DNA of 64,000 nucleotides from Lachnospiraceae bacterium (GTDB lineage Bacteria; Bacillota; Clostridia; Lachnospirales; Lachnospiraceae): the NCBI GenBank assembly GCA_021770345.1, contig JAETRD010000003.1, positions 107,635 to 171,634 of the forward strand. The letters run 5' to 3'. Numbering within the stretch: the stretch's first letter is position 1; the number at the start of each line of letters is the position of its first letter. The notes beneath the pieces are model-generated. The model made no database searches. It worked only from the letters and a program-made list of their open reading frames with translations, and had not been told where the DNA came from. Of this stretch, positions 27,123-34,779 are shown one piece after another. Position numbers and translations under genes: made by a program.

Positions 27123-27180
27123 CATATTTTCCCTCTTTTCCGCGCCGCTTTTTGCGCATTTCAACAATTGAAAAATCTTT
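27123..27180 (-). promoter_or_regulatory. Orphan leader-like element in a divergent intergenic region
   Basis: In the 366-base gap between the EF-G-like gene and tyrA, the minus strand holds TCAATTGTTGAAATGCGCAA, then AAAGCGGCGCGGAAAAGAGG, then an ATG followed two codons later by a stop (ATGGATAAAAAGTGA). The first part matches the 3' half of the leaders of pheT, cdd and leuD, but no gene follows. It may be a relic of a lost gene or a mobile leader. The rest of the gap is AT-rich promoter sequence. Confidence 0.45.
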
Positions 27181-27226
27181 CTCTCTTTCTTCGTAACAGT
27201 TCAGCCTGCTTTCGCACAGTAATGTG

Positions 27227-27255
27227 TTGACTTTTGGGGATAAAGTGACTATGAT
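27227..27255 (+). promoter_or_regulatory. Promoter of tyrA
   Basis: TTGACT at 27227-27232 and TATGAT at 27250-27255 are spaced by 17 bases. They lie about 40 bases upstream of the tyrA start on the plus strand. Confidence 0.75.
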
Positions 27256-27293
27256 AGGTAGGAATCACCAAGATAAAATATGGAGGATTTTCC

Positions 27294-28391
27294 ATGTCAT
27301 TTCAGAAAATTGGATTTATCGGGCTTGGCCTTATCGGCGGCTCCATCGCCAAACGCCTCAAAGCCATTCATCCCGGGCTCACCGTCATCGCCACCGCCGG
27401 ACACGCCGGGACGGTGTCTGCGGCATTTCGGCAGGGACTTATCGCAAACGAGACGCCCTGCGAGATTCGGGACTTCTACGACTGCGACTATATTTTTCTC
27501 TGCGCGCCGGTACTCAAAAACATCGAATATCTGCGGCAGCTTCGCGGCAATATAAACGAAAACTGCATTATCACCGATGTCGGGAGCGTCAAGGGTTCCA
27601 TCCACAGAGAGGTACAAGCGCTCGGCTTAGAGCGCCGGTTTATCGGCGGCCATCCGATGGCAGGCTCCGAGAAAACAGGTCTTTCCAGCGCAAAAGAGTT
27701 TCTTCTCGAAAACGCCTACTATATCATCACGCCGACGGAGCAGTCAGACGCGCATGCCGTCGAAGATTTCCGCAAGCTGGTGGCCTCGCTCGGCGCCATA
27801 CCGCTTGTTCTTGATTACGAGCTGCACGACTATGCGACGGCCGCCATCAGCCATCTTCCCCATGTGATCGCCTACAGCCTCGTCAACCTCGTGCGCGAGT
27901 CCGATGACGAAAAGGAGACGATGAAGACGATCGCGGCCGGCGGTTTTAAGGACATTACCCGGATCGCATCCTCCTCGCCCGAAATGTGGGAAAATATCTG
28001 TCTGTCAAACAGCGAACCGCTTGTTGCACTCATCGACGCTTTTATCGAGCGCCTGCAGCAGACAAAGACGGACATCACACATGCCGACGGGACGGCATTG
28101 ATCTCTGCCTTTTCCGCCGCCAGGGATTACCGCGACTCCATCGCTATCAGCCGCAGCGGCGCCCTCAAACAGGTTTATGAGATTTACATCGACCTGATCG
28201 ACGAGGCCGGCGGAATTGCCACGATCGCGACGATTCTCGCGACAAACAATCTCAGCATCAAGAACATCGGCATCATTCACAACCGCGAATTTGAGGACGG
28301 CGTCCTGCGCCTTGAGATGTATGACCGCGAGTCCTTAGATACCTCGATTGCCCTCTTAAAGCGGCATCACTATACAATTTACAAGCGCTGA
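27294..28391 (+). CDS. tyrA: Prephenate dehydrogenase with C-terminal ACT domain
   Basis: Converts prephenate to 4-hydroxyphenylpyruvate with NAD(P)+ in tyrosine synthesis. The Rossmann start is KIGFIGLGLIGGSIAKRLK. The catalytic region has ITDVGSVKGSI, GGHPMAGSEKTG and HLPHVIAYSLVNL, and the family tail reads AAGGFKDITRIASS. Residues ~295-365 form an ACT domain (IDEAGGIATIATILATNNLSIKNIGIIHNRE), which suggests feedback control by tyrosine. The start ATG lies seven bases after GGAGG. It is an isolated plus-strand gene with its own promoter and terminator; the other aromatic genes are not in the window. Confidence 0.96.
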   Translation: MSFQKIGFIGLGLIGGSIAKRLKAIHPGLTVIATAGHAGTVSAAFRQGLIANETPCEIRDFYDCDYIFLCAPVLKNIEYLRQLRGNINENCIITDVGSVKGSIHREVQALGLERRFIGGHPMAGSEKTGLSSAKEFLLENAYYIITPTEQSDAHAVEDFRKLVASLGAIPLVLDYELHDYATAAISHLPHVIAYSLVNLVRESDDEKETMKTIAAGGFKDITRIASSSPEMWENICLSNSEPLVALIDAFIERLQQTKTDITHADGTALISAFSAARDYRDSIAISRSGALKQVYEIYIDLIDEAGGIATIATILATNNLSIKNIGIIHNREFEDGVLRLEMYDRESLDTSIALLKRHHYTIYKR

Positions 28392-28400
28392 AACGCATAT

Positions 28401-28443
28401 GAAAAAGACTGCCGCTCCCGTCACGGGCGCAGCAGCCTTTTTC
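28401..28443. terminator. Terminator between tyrA and the PilZ gene
   Basis: Two 20-base arms (starting GAAAAAGACTGCCGC) pair with three mismatches around loop TCA and end in TTTTTC. The hairpin lies between two convergent genes and is likely bidirectional. Confidence 0.8.
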
Positions 28444-28458
28444 ATGATCAGTCATGTT

Positions 28459-28800
28459 TCAAACGTCATTAAAGATCTGGTAAATATCGATCTTAAGCGC
28501 ATCGGTGTCCGACATTCCGATAAATTCGCCGCCGTATTTACAGGAGCCGTCGGGAAGCTCCTCGCGGCGCACGATCTCGATCGCGGCATCCACGACTTCC
28601 CTCGTCCAGATCTGGATCCGCGCGTCGTAGTATGTGCCGGTCTCGAGCTTCTTTTTCGTCGTAAACCCAATTCCACTGCGAGAGATATCCGTCACCTCCA
28701 CATGAACGTAACGCAGTGTTGTCACCCCATCCTCGTTAAGGCGCTCAAGTTCCACCGAAACATCCAAATCCAGCCGCTTATGTTTTCTTTTCTCCTCCAT
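28459..28800 (-). CDS. PilZ-domain protein (c-di-GMP effector)
   Basis: Single PilZ domain of 113 residues. The two c-di-GMP-binding motifs are visible: RKHKRLDLDVSVEL (RxxxR) near the N-terminus and VTDISRSGIGFTT (D/N-x-S-x-x-G) near residue 40. Single-domain PilZ proteins couple cyclic-di-GMP levels to motility or surface behaviour through partner proteins. The preferred start is ATG 28800 (MEEKRKHKR), nine bases after GGGAG; an upstream GTG at 28860 overlaps the queA stop codon. It is the last gene behind queA and may be co-transcribed with it. Chemotaxis genes at 45-50 kb fit a motile cell. Confidence 0.92.
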   Translation of the reverse strand: MEEKRKHKRLDLDVSVELERLNEDGVTTLRYVHVEVTDISRSGIGFTTKKKLETGTYYDARIQIWTREVVDAAIEIVRREELPDGSCKYGGEFIGMSDTDALKIDIYQIFNDV

Positions 28801-28856
28801 AACTCTCTTCTCCCAATTCGTATGCTGCGGATTCCCCGCAGAAACCGTCTCCCCGG

Positions 28857-29882
28857 TCACTTGATGAGCATCGCATCCCCAAAGCTGAAAAACCGGTATT
28901 TTTCCGCGACGGCAGTCTCGTAGGCCGCAAGCACCTGCTCTCTCCCTGCCAGCGCCGCAACAAGCATCACCAGCGTGGATTCCGGCAGATGAAAATTTGT
29001 GATCAGCGCGTCGATCACCTTAAAGCGATAGCCCGGATAGATAAAGATCTCCGTCCAGCCGCTTTTCGCGCAGAGCTTTCCGTTCTCGTCCGCAGCAGCC
29101 TCCATCGTCCGCGTGCTCGTCGTGCCCACCGCGATCACGCGGTGCCCGCTCTCCTTTGCCCGGTTAATCTTATCCGCGGCGCTCCCGGTAATCTGATAAA
29201 ATTCCGAGTGCATATGATGGTTTAACACATCGCGCTCCTTGACCGGCCGAAATGTTCCGAGGCCCACATGCAGCGTCACCTCCGCAATCTCCACGCCCAT
29301 CCCCCGCACCTGATCGAGCAGCTCCGGCGTAAAGTGAAGTCCCGCCGTAGGCGCCGCCGCCGAACCTTCCTGTTTCGCGTAAACCGTCTGATACCGGTTC
29401 TTATCCTTAAGCTCATGCGTGATATAAGGCGGCAGGGGCATCTGGCCGAGCTCATCTAAAATCTCCTCGAAAATCCCTTCATAAGAAAATTGAATCAGCC
29501 GGTTTCCCTCCTCGACCACATCAAGGATCTCCCCCCGCAAAAGCCCGCCGCCAAAGGAAATTTTCGTGCCCGGCCTGCATTTTTTGCCGGGCCGTACGAG
29601 CGTTTCCCAGATATCGTTTTCCATGCGCCGCAAAAGCAGGATCTCAACCTTCGCCTGCGTGTCCTCCTTCTCGCCAAACAGCCGCGCCGGAATCACCTTT
29701 GTGTTGTTTAACACCAGACAATCCCCCGGCTTCAGATATGACGTGATATCCTTAAAAACCTTATGCTCCACGGCTCCCGTCTCACGGTCAAGCACCATGA
29801 GACGGGAAGACGCGCGGTCCTCCAGCGGATCCTGTGCGATCAGTTCCTCCGGAAGCTCATAATAAAAATCTTTTACATCCAT
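28857..29882 (-). CDS. queA: tRNA preQ1-34 S-adenosylmethionine ribosyltransferase-isomerase
   Basis: Transfers and rearranges the ribosyl group of SAM onto preQ1 at tRNA position 34, making epoxyqueuosine. The 341 residues match the family. The blocks [58 protein letters not shown] and THHVGLGTF-type [13 protein letters not shown] are clear, with TSTRTMEAA and NFHLPESTL in the second half. It lies between the pheST operon and a PilZ gene, 21 bases downstream of pheT. Confidence 0.97.
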   Translation of the reverse strand: MDVKDFYYELPEELIAQDPLEDRASSRLMVLDRETGAVEHKVFKDITSYLKPGDCLVLNNTKVIPARLFGEKEDTQAKVEILLLRRMENDIWETLVRPGKKCRPGTKISFGGGLLRGEILDVVEEGNRLIQFSYEGIFEEILDELGQMPLPPYITHELKDKNRYQTVYAKQEGSAAAPTAGLHFTPELLDQVRGMGVEIAEVTLHVGLGTFRPVKERDVLNHHMHSEFYQITGSAADKINRAKESGHRVIAVGTTSTRTMEAAADENGKLCAKSGWTEIFIYPGYRFKVIDALITNFHLPESTLVMLVAALAGREQVLAAYETAVAEKYRFFSFGDAMLIK

Positions 29883-29903
29883 GAATCTCTGTTCCCATGC
29901 CTT

Positions 29904-32321
29904 TCATCTGCGCAGCTCTGCACCCAGCTCCTCTAACGCCTGAATAATCTTTTCCATGGCATTCGTAATGTCCGCATCCTCAAGATTGCGGTCCTTTGCG
30001 CGGAATACCAGAGAGTACGCGATGGACTTGTAGCCGTCTTTAATCTGTTCTCCCTCATAGACGTCGAACAGATCATATTTCTCAAGCAGTTTTCCGCCCT
30101 TTTTCTCGAATACTTTCTCAATATCACCGGCCAGGATATTCTTCGGAACGACCATCGAAATGTCTCTGGCCGCCGCCGGGAACTTTGCAATCCCCTCATA
30201 TTTGTGCGCAAATGTGGCGCGCGCTACGATTTCCGGCAGATCGAGAACGGCGATATATACCCGTTCTTTGATTCCGTAACCTGCAGCCACCGTCGGATGC
30301 ACTTCCCCGAGATACCCGATGACGGTTCCGTCGTAGACGACGTCCGCCTGACGCCCCGGGTGCAGGAACGGTTTTCCGGCATCCGGATTGTACTCCGGCT
30401 TTGCGGTCATTCCGACTTTGCATAAAAATTCTTCGATCACGCCCTTCATTGTGTAAAAATCCCCGTCGCCGTACATGCCGAGCGTAAACTGCATGCGTTC
30501 CTCGGGGAGCTCCGTCACCGGCACCTGTTTCGGCAGATAGACATTGCCGAGCTCATAAAGGCGCACGTTTTTATTGCGGCGGTTCGCATTTGTCGCGAGG
30601 GAGGTCAGCATCCCGTTTAAAGAAATCGTCCTCATAAGCGAGAAATCCTCCCCGAGCGGGTTGCTGATCTCCACGGCGCGGCGCAGCGGCGATTCCTTCG
30701 GAATCAGCAGCTTATCAAACACCTTCGGGCTTTCAAACGAGTAGCACATTCCCTGGGAAAATCCGCAGAACTCCGCGATATCGCGCGCCACCGCCTCAAT
30801 CCGCAGCTTGAAGGAAAGCTTTCCGGTCGTCGCCTCTCCCTTCGGCAGCGTCGTCGGAATTTTGTCATAACCGAAAAACCGCGCGACTTCCTCCGCCAGA
30901 TCGGCGTCGCACTCCAAATCCTGTCTCCAGGAGGGGATCAGGACTTCGTTTTTGCTCTCGTCATAGCCGAGGTCAAGGCGCCTGAAATATCCGAGCATCT
31001 GCTCCGCCGGAATCTCGGTTCCGAGCAGACGGTTGTATTTTTCCGGCTCAAACGGAATATTTCTGCCCTCTTTCACTTTTCCGTACACATCGACGGCACC
31101 GCCCACAACCTCGCCGGCGCCGAGCTCCTCGATCAGCTGGCAGGCGCGGTTCATGGCCTCCATCGCGTTATTCGGGTCCAGCCCCTTCTCAAATTTTGAG
31201 GAGGCGTCGGTCCGCATGCCGATTTTCTTGCCGGAAAGGCGGATATTCGTCCCGTCAAAGCAGGCCGCTTCAAAGAGCATCGTCGTCACATGATCGGTAA
31301 TCATGGAGTTCTCACCGCCCATGATACCCGCAATGCCGACCGGCTTTTTGCCGTCGCAGATCATCAGGATGCTGTCGTCTAACATGCGCTCCTGTCCGTC
31401 TAAGGTGACGAATTTCTCTCCGGAATCCGCACGGCGCACAATAATCTCTCGGCCCTCAATTGTATCCAGGTCGTACGCATGCATCGGCTGTCCGTATTCT
31501 TCCATCACATAATTTGTGATGTCCACAATATTGTTGATCGGACGGATTCCCTGCGCCCGCAGCCTGCGCTGCATCCACTCCGGGGACGGCCCGACTTTGA
31601 TATTTTTTACCACTCTTGCAGTATATCTTGTGCAGAGATCCGCATCTTTTACCGTGACCTTAATGTAATCGTTTACGTCCTCCCCGTTTCCAGTCTCTTT
31701 TACCGCGGGCGGAACAAATTCCAGACCGAAAGTCGCCGCCGCCTCCCTGGCGATGCCAAGCACGGAAAAACAGTCTACCCGGTTTGAGGTAATCTCATAC
31801 TCCACAACCGTATCGTCGAGTCCCAGATAAGCCACCGCGTCCTCCCCCACCGGCGCGTCTTCCGGAAGAATGTAAAGTCCGTTCTCCGGGGCAAGCGGGA
31901 ACATCTCTCTCGTCGAGCCCAATTCTTCGATCGAGCACATCATGCCGCAGGATTCCACCCCCCGCAGCTTTCCCTTTTTGATTTTGATGCCTCCCTCGGT
32001 TCTGCTTCCGTCATGGCCGCCGGCCACGCGTCCTCCGTCTAACACCACCGGCACTTTGCAGCCCTCGGTCACATTCGGCGCGCCCGTCACGATCTGAAGG
32101 GACTCCCCTCCGATATTTACCTGACAGACCACCAGCTTATCCGCATCCGGATGCCGCTCAATCTTTGTCACCTGCCCGATCACGATTTTCTCGAGATCGG
32201 CGTCTAAACACGCGTAATTTTCTACCTTCGAACCGGACAGCGTCATCGCGTCCATATATTCCCGGGGTGTAACGGCAAGCCCCGGCACCAGATCTTTCAC
32301 CCATTTTAATGATGTCTGCAT
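29904..32321 (-). CDS. pheT: Phenylalanine-tRNA ligase beta subunit
   Basis: Large subunit of the alpha2-beta2 synthetase that charges tRNA-Phe. The 805 residues contain the N-terminal tRNA-binding EMAP-like domain (IVIGQVTKIERHPDADKLVVCQVNIG), the editing B3/B4 domain (AYDLDTIEGREIIVRRADSGEKFVTLDGQ), the B5 domain (PEKYNRLLGTEIPAEQMLGYFRRL) and a C-terminal anticodon-binding FDX-ACB domain (FPAAARDISMVVPKN). The start ATG lies five bases after GGAGG at the end of a 93-base structured leader. That leader separates it from pheS and is almost identical to the cdd leader. Two in-frame upstream ATG codons exist within the leader. Confidence 0.97.
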   Translation of the reverse strand: MQTSLKWVKDLVPGLAVTPREYMDAMTLSGSKVENYACLDADLEKIVIGQVTKIERHPDADKLVVCQVNIGGESLQIVTGAPNVTEGCKVPVVLDGGRVAGGHDGSRTEGGIKIKKGKLRGVESCGMMCSIEELGSTREMFPLAPENGLYILPEDAPVGEDAVAYLGLDDTVVEYEITSNRVDCFSVLGIAREAAATFGLEFVPPAVKETGNGEDVNDYIKVTVKDADLCTRYTARVVKNIKVGPSPEWMQRRLRAQGIRPINNIVDITNYVMEEYGQPMHAYDLDTIEGREIIVRRADSGEKFVTLDGQERMLDDSILMICDGKKPVGIAGIMGGENSMITDHVTTMLFEAACFDGTNIRLSGKKIGMRTDASSKFEKGLDPNNAMEAMNRACQLIEELGAGEVVGGAVDVYGKVKEGRNIPFEPEKYNRLLGTEIPAEQMLGYFRRLDLGYDESKNEVLIPSWRQDLECDADLAEEVARFFGYDKIPTTLPKGEATTGKLSFKLRIEAVARDIAEFCGFSQGMCYSFESPKVFDKLLIPKESPLRRAVEISNPLGEDFSLMRTISLNGMLTSLATNANRRNKNVRLYELGNVYLPKQVPVTELPEERMQFTLGMYGDGDFYTMKGVIEEFLCKVGMTAKPEYNPDAGKPFLHPGRQADVVYDGTVIGYLGEVHPTVAAGYGIKERVYIAVLDLPEIVARATFAHKYEGIAKFPAAARDISMVVPKNILAGDIEKVFEKKGGKLLEKYDLFDVYEGEQIKDGYKSIAYSLVFRAKDRNLEDADITNAMEKIIQALEELGAELRR

Positions 32322-32411
32322 ATTTACCTCCATGCGCACACGTTTTTTGTGCATTTCAAGTTTGTGCGTGTGCGCACAAACTTGGGATTGAAAATTTTAA
32401 TTTTCAATCTT
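32319..32411 (-). promoter_or_regulatory. Duplicated 93-bp structured leader before pheT
   Basis: 89 of 93 bases are identical to 40677-40769 before cdd. On the minus strand it holds a hairpin (GATTGAAAATT/AATTTTCAATC), a second hairpin (AAGTTTGTGCG/CGCACAAACTT with loop CACA), then GTGTGCGC directly before ATGGAGG and the start codon. GCGCACAC from the second hairpin can instead pair with GTGTGCGC beside the ribosome site, so two exclusive structures are possible. Confidence 0.75.
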
Positions 32412-32429
32412 TCGCCTCTCTTACACGGA

Positions 32430-33449
32430 CTAAAACTGTTCCAGGAATCTCTGGTCATTCTCATATAAAAGCCGCATATCGTCAATTTCGTATTTGAGCA
32501 GTGCAATCCGCTCCAAGCCCATACCGAACGCAAATCCGCTGTATTCCTCCGGGTCGATGCCGCTCATCCGAAGAACCTTCGGATGAACCATGCCACAGCC
32601 CAATATCTCAATCCAGCCCTCGCCTTTGCAGAAACGGCAGCCCTTTCCGCCGCATTTAAAGCAGGTCACATCCATCTCCGCCGACGGCTCGGTAAACGGG
32701 AAATGGTGCGGGCGGAATTTCACCTTCGTGTCCTCGCCGAAAAGCTCGCGCGCAACCTCCGCTAAGGTTCCTTTTAAATCCGCAAATGTGATATGCTTAT
32801 CGACCACAAGGCCTTCCACCTGATGGAAGGAAGGCGAGTGCGTCGCATCCACATCGTCCGAGCGGAATACCCGGCCCGGTGCAATCATACGGATTGGGAG
32901 CTTTCCCTTTTCCATCTCACGGACCTGCACCGGGGACGTCTGCGTGCGGAGCACAATCTTATCATTAATGTAGAACGTGTCCTGCTCGTCCTTTGCCGGG
33001 TGGTTCGCCGGAATGTTAAGCGCCTCGAAATTGTAGTAGTCATACTCCACCTCAGGACCCTCGACCACCTCATAGCCCATTCCGGTAAAGATACGCTCAA
33101 CCTCCTCCAATGCGATGGTATTCGGATGACGGTGCCCGACGCTGTTCTTTTTCGCCGGGAGCGTAACGTCTATGACTTCACGTTTTAACCTTAACTCCAG
33201 TTCCGCCGCCTCAAGCTTCCCCTTCGTCTCCTCAAGCATTTTCTCAATGCTCTCTCTCGTCTCGTTTACCAGCTGCCCCACAAGCGGCCGCTCCTCCGGG
33301 CTCACATCCTTCATGCTCTTTAACAGCGCCGTGAGTTCCCCCTTCTTCCCGAGTATCGAAACCCGGACATCATTTAACCGATTCAAATCACCGGATGCCT
33401 CAATCTGCCGCATCGCCTCGTCCTTGATTTTCTGTAGCTTCTCCTTCAT
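32430..33449 (-). CDS. pheS: Phenylalanine-tRNA ligase alpha subunit
   Basis: Catalytic alpha subunit of PheRS, 339 residues. It has an N-terminal coiled coil (residues ~1-85) and the class II core: motif 1 region [28 protein letters not shown], motif 2 [28 protein letters not shown], and motif 3 [17 protein letters not shown] CxxC-type cluster ([25 protein letters not shown]) suggests a structural zinc site in some family members. AGGAG lies six bases before the ATG. It is preceded by a T-box leader and followed by pheT after a gap occupied by the duplicated leader. Confidence 0.97.
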   Translation of the reverse strand: MKEKLQKIKDEAMRQIEASGDLNRLNDVRVSILGKKGELTALLKSMKDVSPEERPLVGQLVNETRESIEKMLEETKGKLEAAELELRLKREVIDVTLPAKKNSVGHRHPNTIALEEVERIFTGMGYEVVEGPEVEYDYYNFEALNIPANHPAKDEQDTFYINDKIVLRTQTSPVQVREMEKGKLPIRMIAPGRVFRSDDVDATHSPSFHQVEGLVVDKHITFADLKGTLAEVARELFGEDTKVKFRPHHFPFTEPSAEMDVTCFKCGGKGCRFCKGEGWIEILGCGMVHPKVLRMSGIDPEEYSGFAFGMGLERIALLKYEIDDMRLLYENDQRFLEQF

Positions 33450-33511
33450 GTCAGACTCCTTTTCTTAAATTTGGAAATGAAATATGCGTCTGCCGCACAC
33501 CCTGCACGCAC

Positions 33512-33835
33512 AAAAAAACGCGGGCTCATCCGTCCAGGGACGAATGAATCCGCGGTACCACCCTGTTTCTTTTCATGTGCCGCACAATGCCTCAAGATTG
33601 ATTGCAGACACACCAAAAAGCGCTTCGCATGCGTAACGTGCATAAACGTCACCCGCTACTCTTTGTTCACGGGTGCGGCTCCTGTGCGAACTTCAAACAC
33701 TGTCCGATTCTTAAGCAGGCTTGCAGCCGACGGCCCGCTCTCTCTGAAAGAAGTACAGCGCTCTACTGATACCAGAAACGGTACCCGGAATTGCTTCCGT
33801 ACACATTCACTGCCTTTGCTGTTTTTAAAACTCTG
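33512..33835 (-). promoter_or_regulatory. T-box leader of pheST (Phe specifier)
   Basis: The minus strand carries the T-box core AGGGTGGTACCGCGG (33550-33564), followed by a terminator stem at 33519-33554 and a run of seven T. Upstream are stem I signatures: AGAGAGAGCGG, the GGCTGCAAGCC loop and GAACAAAGAGTAG. GAAGTTCGCAC holds a likely specifier TTC at 33688-33690, reading Phe. Uncharged tRNA-Phe should stabilise the antiterminator and switch on pheST. Confidence 0.92.
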
Positions 33836-33841
33836 TATCCG

Positions 33842-33870
33842 ATTTTAGCACAGAGTGTTCCGGAATTCAA
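33842..33870 (-). promoter_or_regulatory. Promoter of the pheST T-box transcript
   Basis: TTGAAT (33865-33870) and TAAAAT (33842-33847) on the minus strand are spaced by 17 bases. They place the transcript start near 33835, at the beginning of the T-box leader. Confidence 0.75.
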
Positions 33871-33931
33871 GTTTTTTGTAAAAACCCGTTTTTTTCAAAA
33901 ATCTGTTTTTTCAAAAACCGCCCGTTTTTCC

Positions 33932-34768
33932 TCATTTTCTGTGCCGATGCACAAATTCCCGCATCTGTCTGTTAAACACCACATTGACCTCCACCGACAG
34001 CATCATGATATACATGCAGAAATAAACCCAGAGCATGACAAGCGCGATCGTCGTCAGGCTTCCGTACATCGAAAAGCCGTTGAAATAATCCACATAAACA
34101 GACAGCCCGAACGAAAATACATACCATGCCACACTGCAGATCAGCGCGCCCGGCAGCTGGCTTTTTAAGCTCAGTTTCCGGTTTGGCAGCGCCTTAAATA
34201 CGATATCGAAAAACAGCGTCAATATCGCCAGCATCCAGAGCCCCCGGAAATGATTCAAAAGCTCCGAGATTTCCGCGAGAAACGGTATATTTTCCGCAGC
34301 CAGCGCGTGCAGGGAATTGCCGAACACAAGCACGACAAGAACAAATACGATGGCCACGAGAAATACAACCGTATAGATCACCGCCCAAAAGCGGAGCACA
34401 AACCAGTTCCTCGTCTCCTCAAGGCCGTTGACCGCATTCAGTCCGTCCGCCATACAGTGAATGCCTTTGGATGCCGACCAGACGGCTGCCACTGCCGTCA
34501 CGGAGATGATTCCCGTGGACCGGTGATACACCTCGTCGATAACCGACACCAGAAACGGGGATATGTATTCCGGCATCCACTGCCGGATAAAATTTAAGAT
34601 AACTCCCTCCGTGATGGCGGTATAGCGCAGCAGCGAAAAAAATACCATCAGAAACGGAATGGCTGAGAGGATAATAAAAAAGGCCGTCTGCGCGGAATAC
34701 GCGTTGATTTTATCCTGCTTACACTTATCTAAGAAGTGTATTACGTTACAAATTATCTTTTTCACCAT
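33932..34768 (-). CDS. YihY/BrkB-type membrane protein
   Basis: Integral membrane protein of 278 residues of the YihY/UPF0761 (BrkB) family. About six hydrophobic helices are visible. The family hallmarks are AYSAQTAFFIILSAIPFLMVFFSLLR near the N-terminus, the VWSASKGIHCMADGLNAVNGLEETRNWFVLRFWAV block after the first pair of helices, and GALICSVAWYVFSFGLSVYVDYFNGFSMYGSLTTIALVMLWVYFCMYIMML. The old name ribonuclease BN is wrong for this family. Homologues are thought to be transporters or envelope factors, but no substrate is established. It lies 11 bases after the large SpoIID gene and may be its operon partner. Confidence 0.93.
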   Translation of the reverse strand: MVKKIICNVIHFLDKCKQDKINAYSAQTAFFIILSAIPFLMVFFSLLRYTAITEGVILNFIRQWMPEYISPFLVSVIDEVYHRSTGIISVTAVAAVWSASKGIHCMADGLNAVNGLEETRNWFVLRFWAVIYTVVFLVAIVFVLVVLVFGNSLHALAAENIPFLAEISELLNHFRGLWMLAILTLFFDIVFKALPNRKLSLKSQLPGALICSVAWYVFSFGLSVYVDYFNGFSMYGSLTTIALVMLWVYFCMYIMMLSVEVNVVFNRQMREFVHRHRK

Positions 34769-34779
34769 GTGTCATCCTC

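Noticed and set aside
32322-32354. In-frame upstream start of pheT
   Set aside because: The extra codons fall inside the repeated leader and are shared with cdd, so they reflect the leader sequence rather than the protein.
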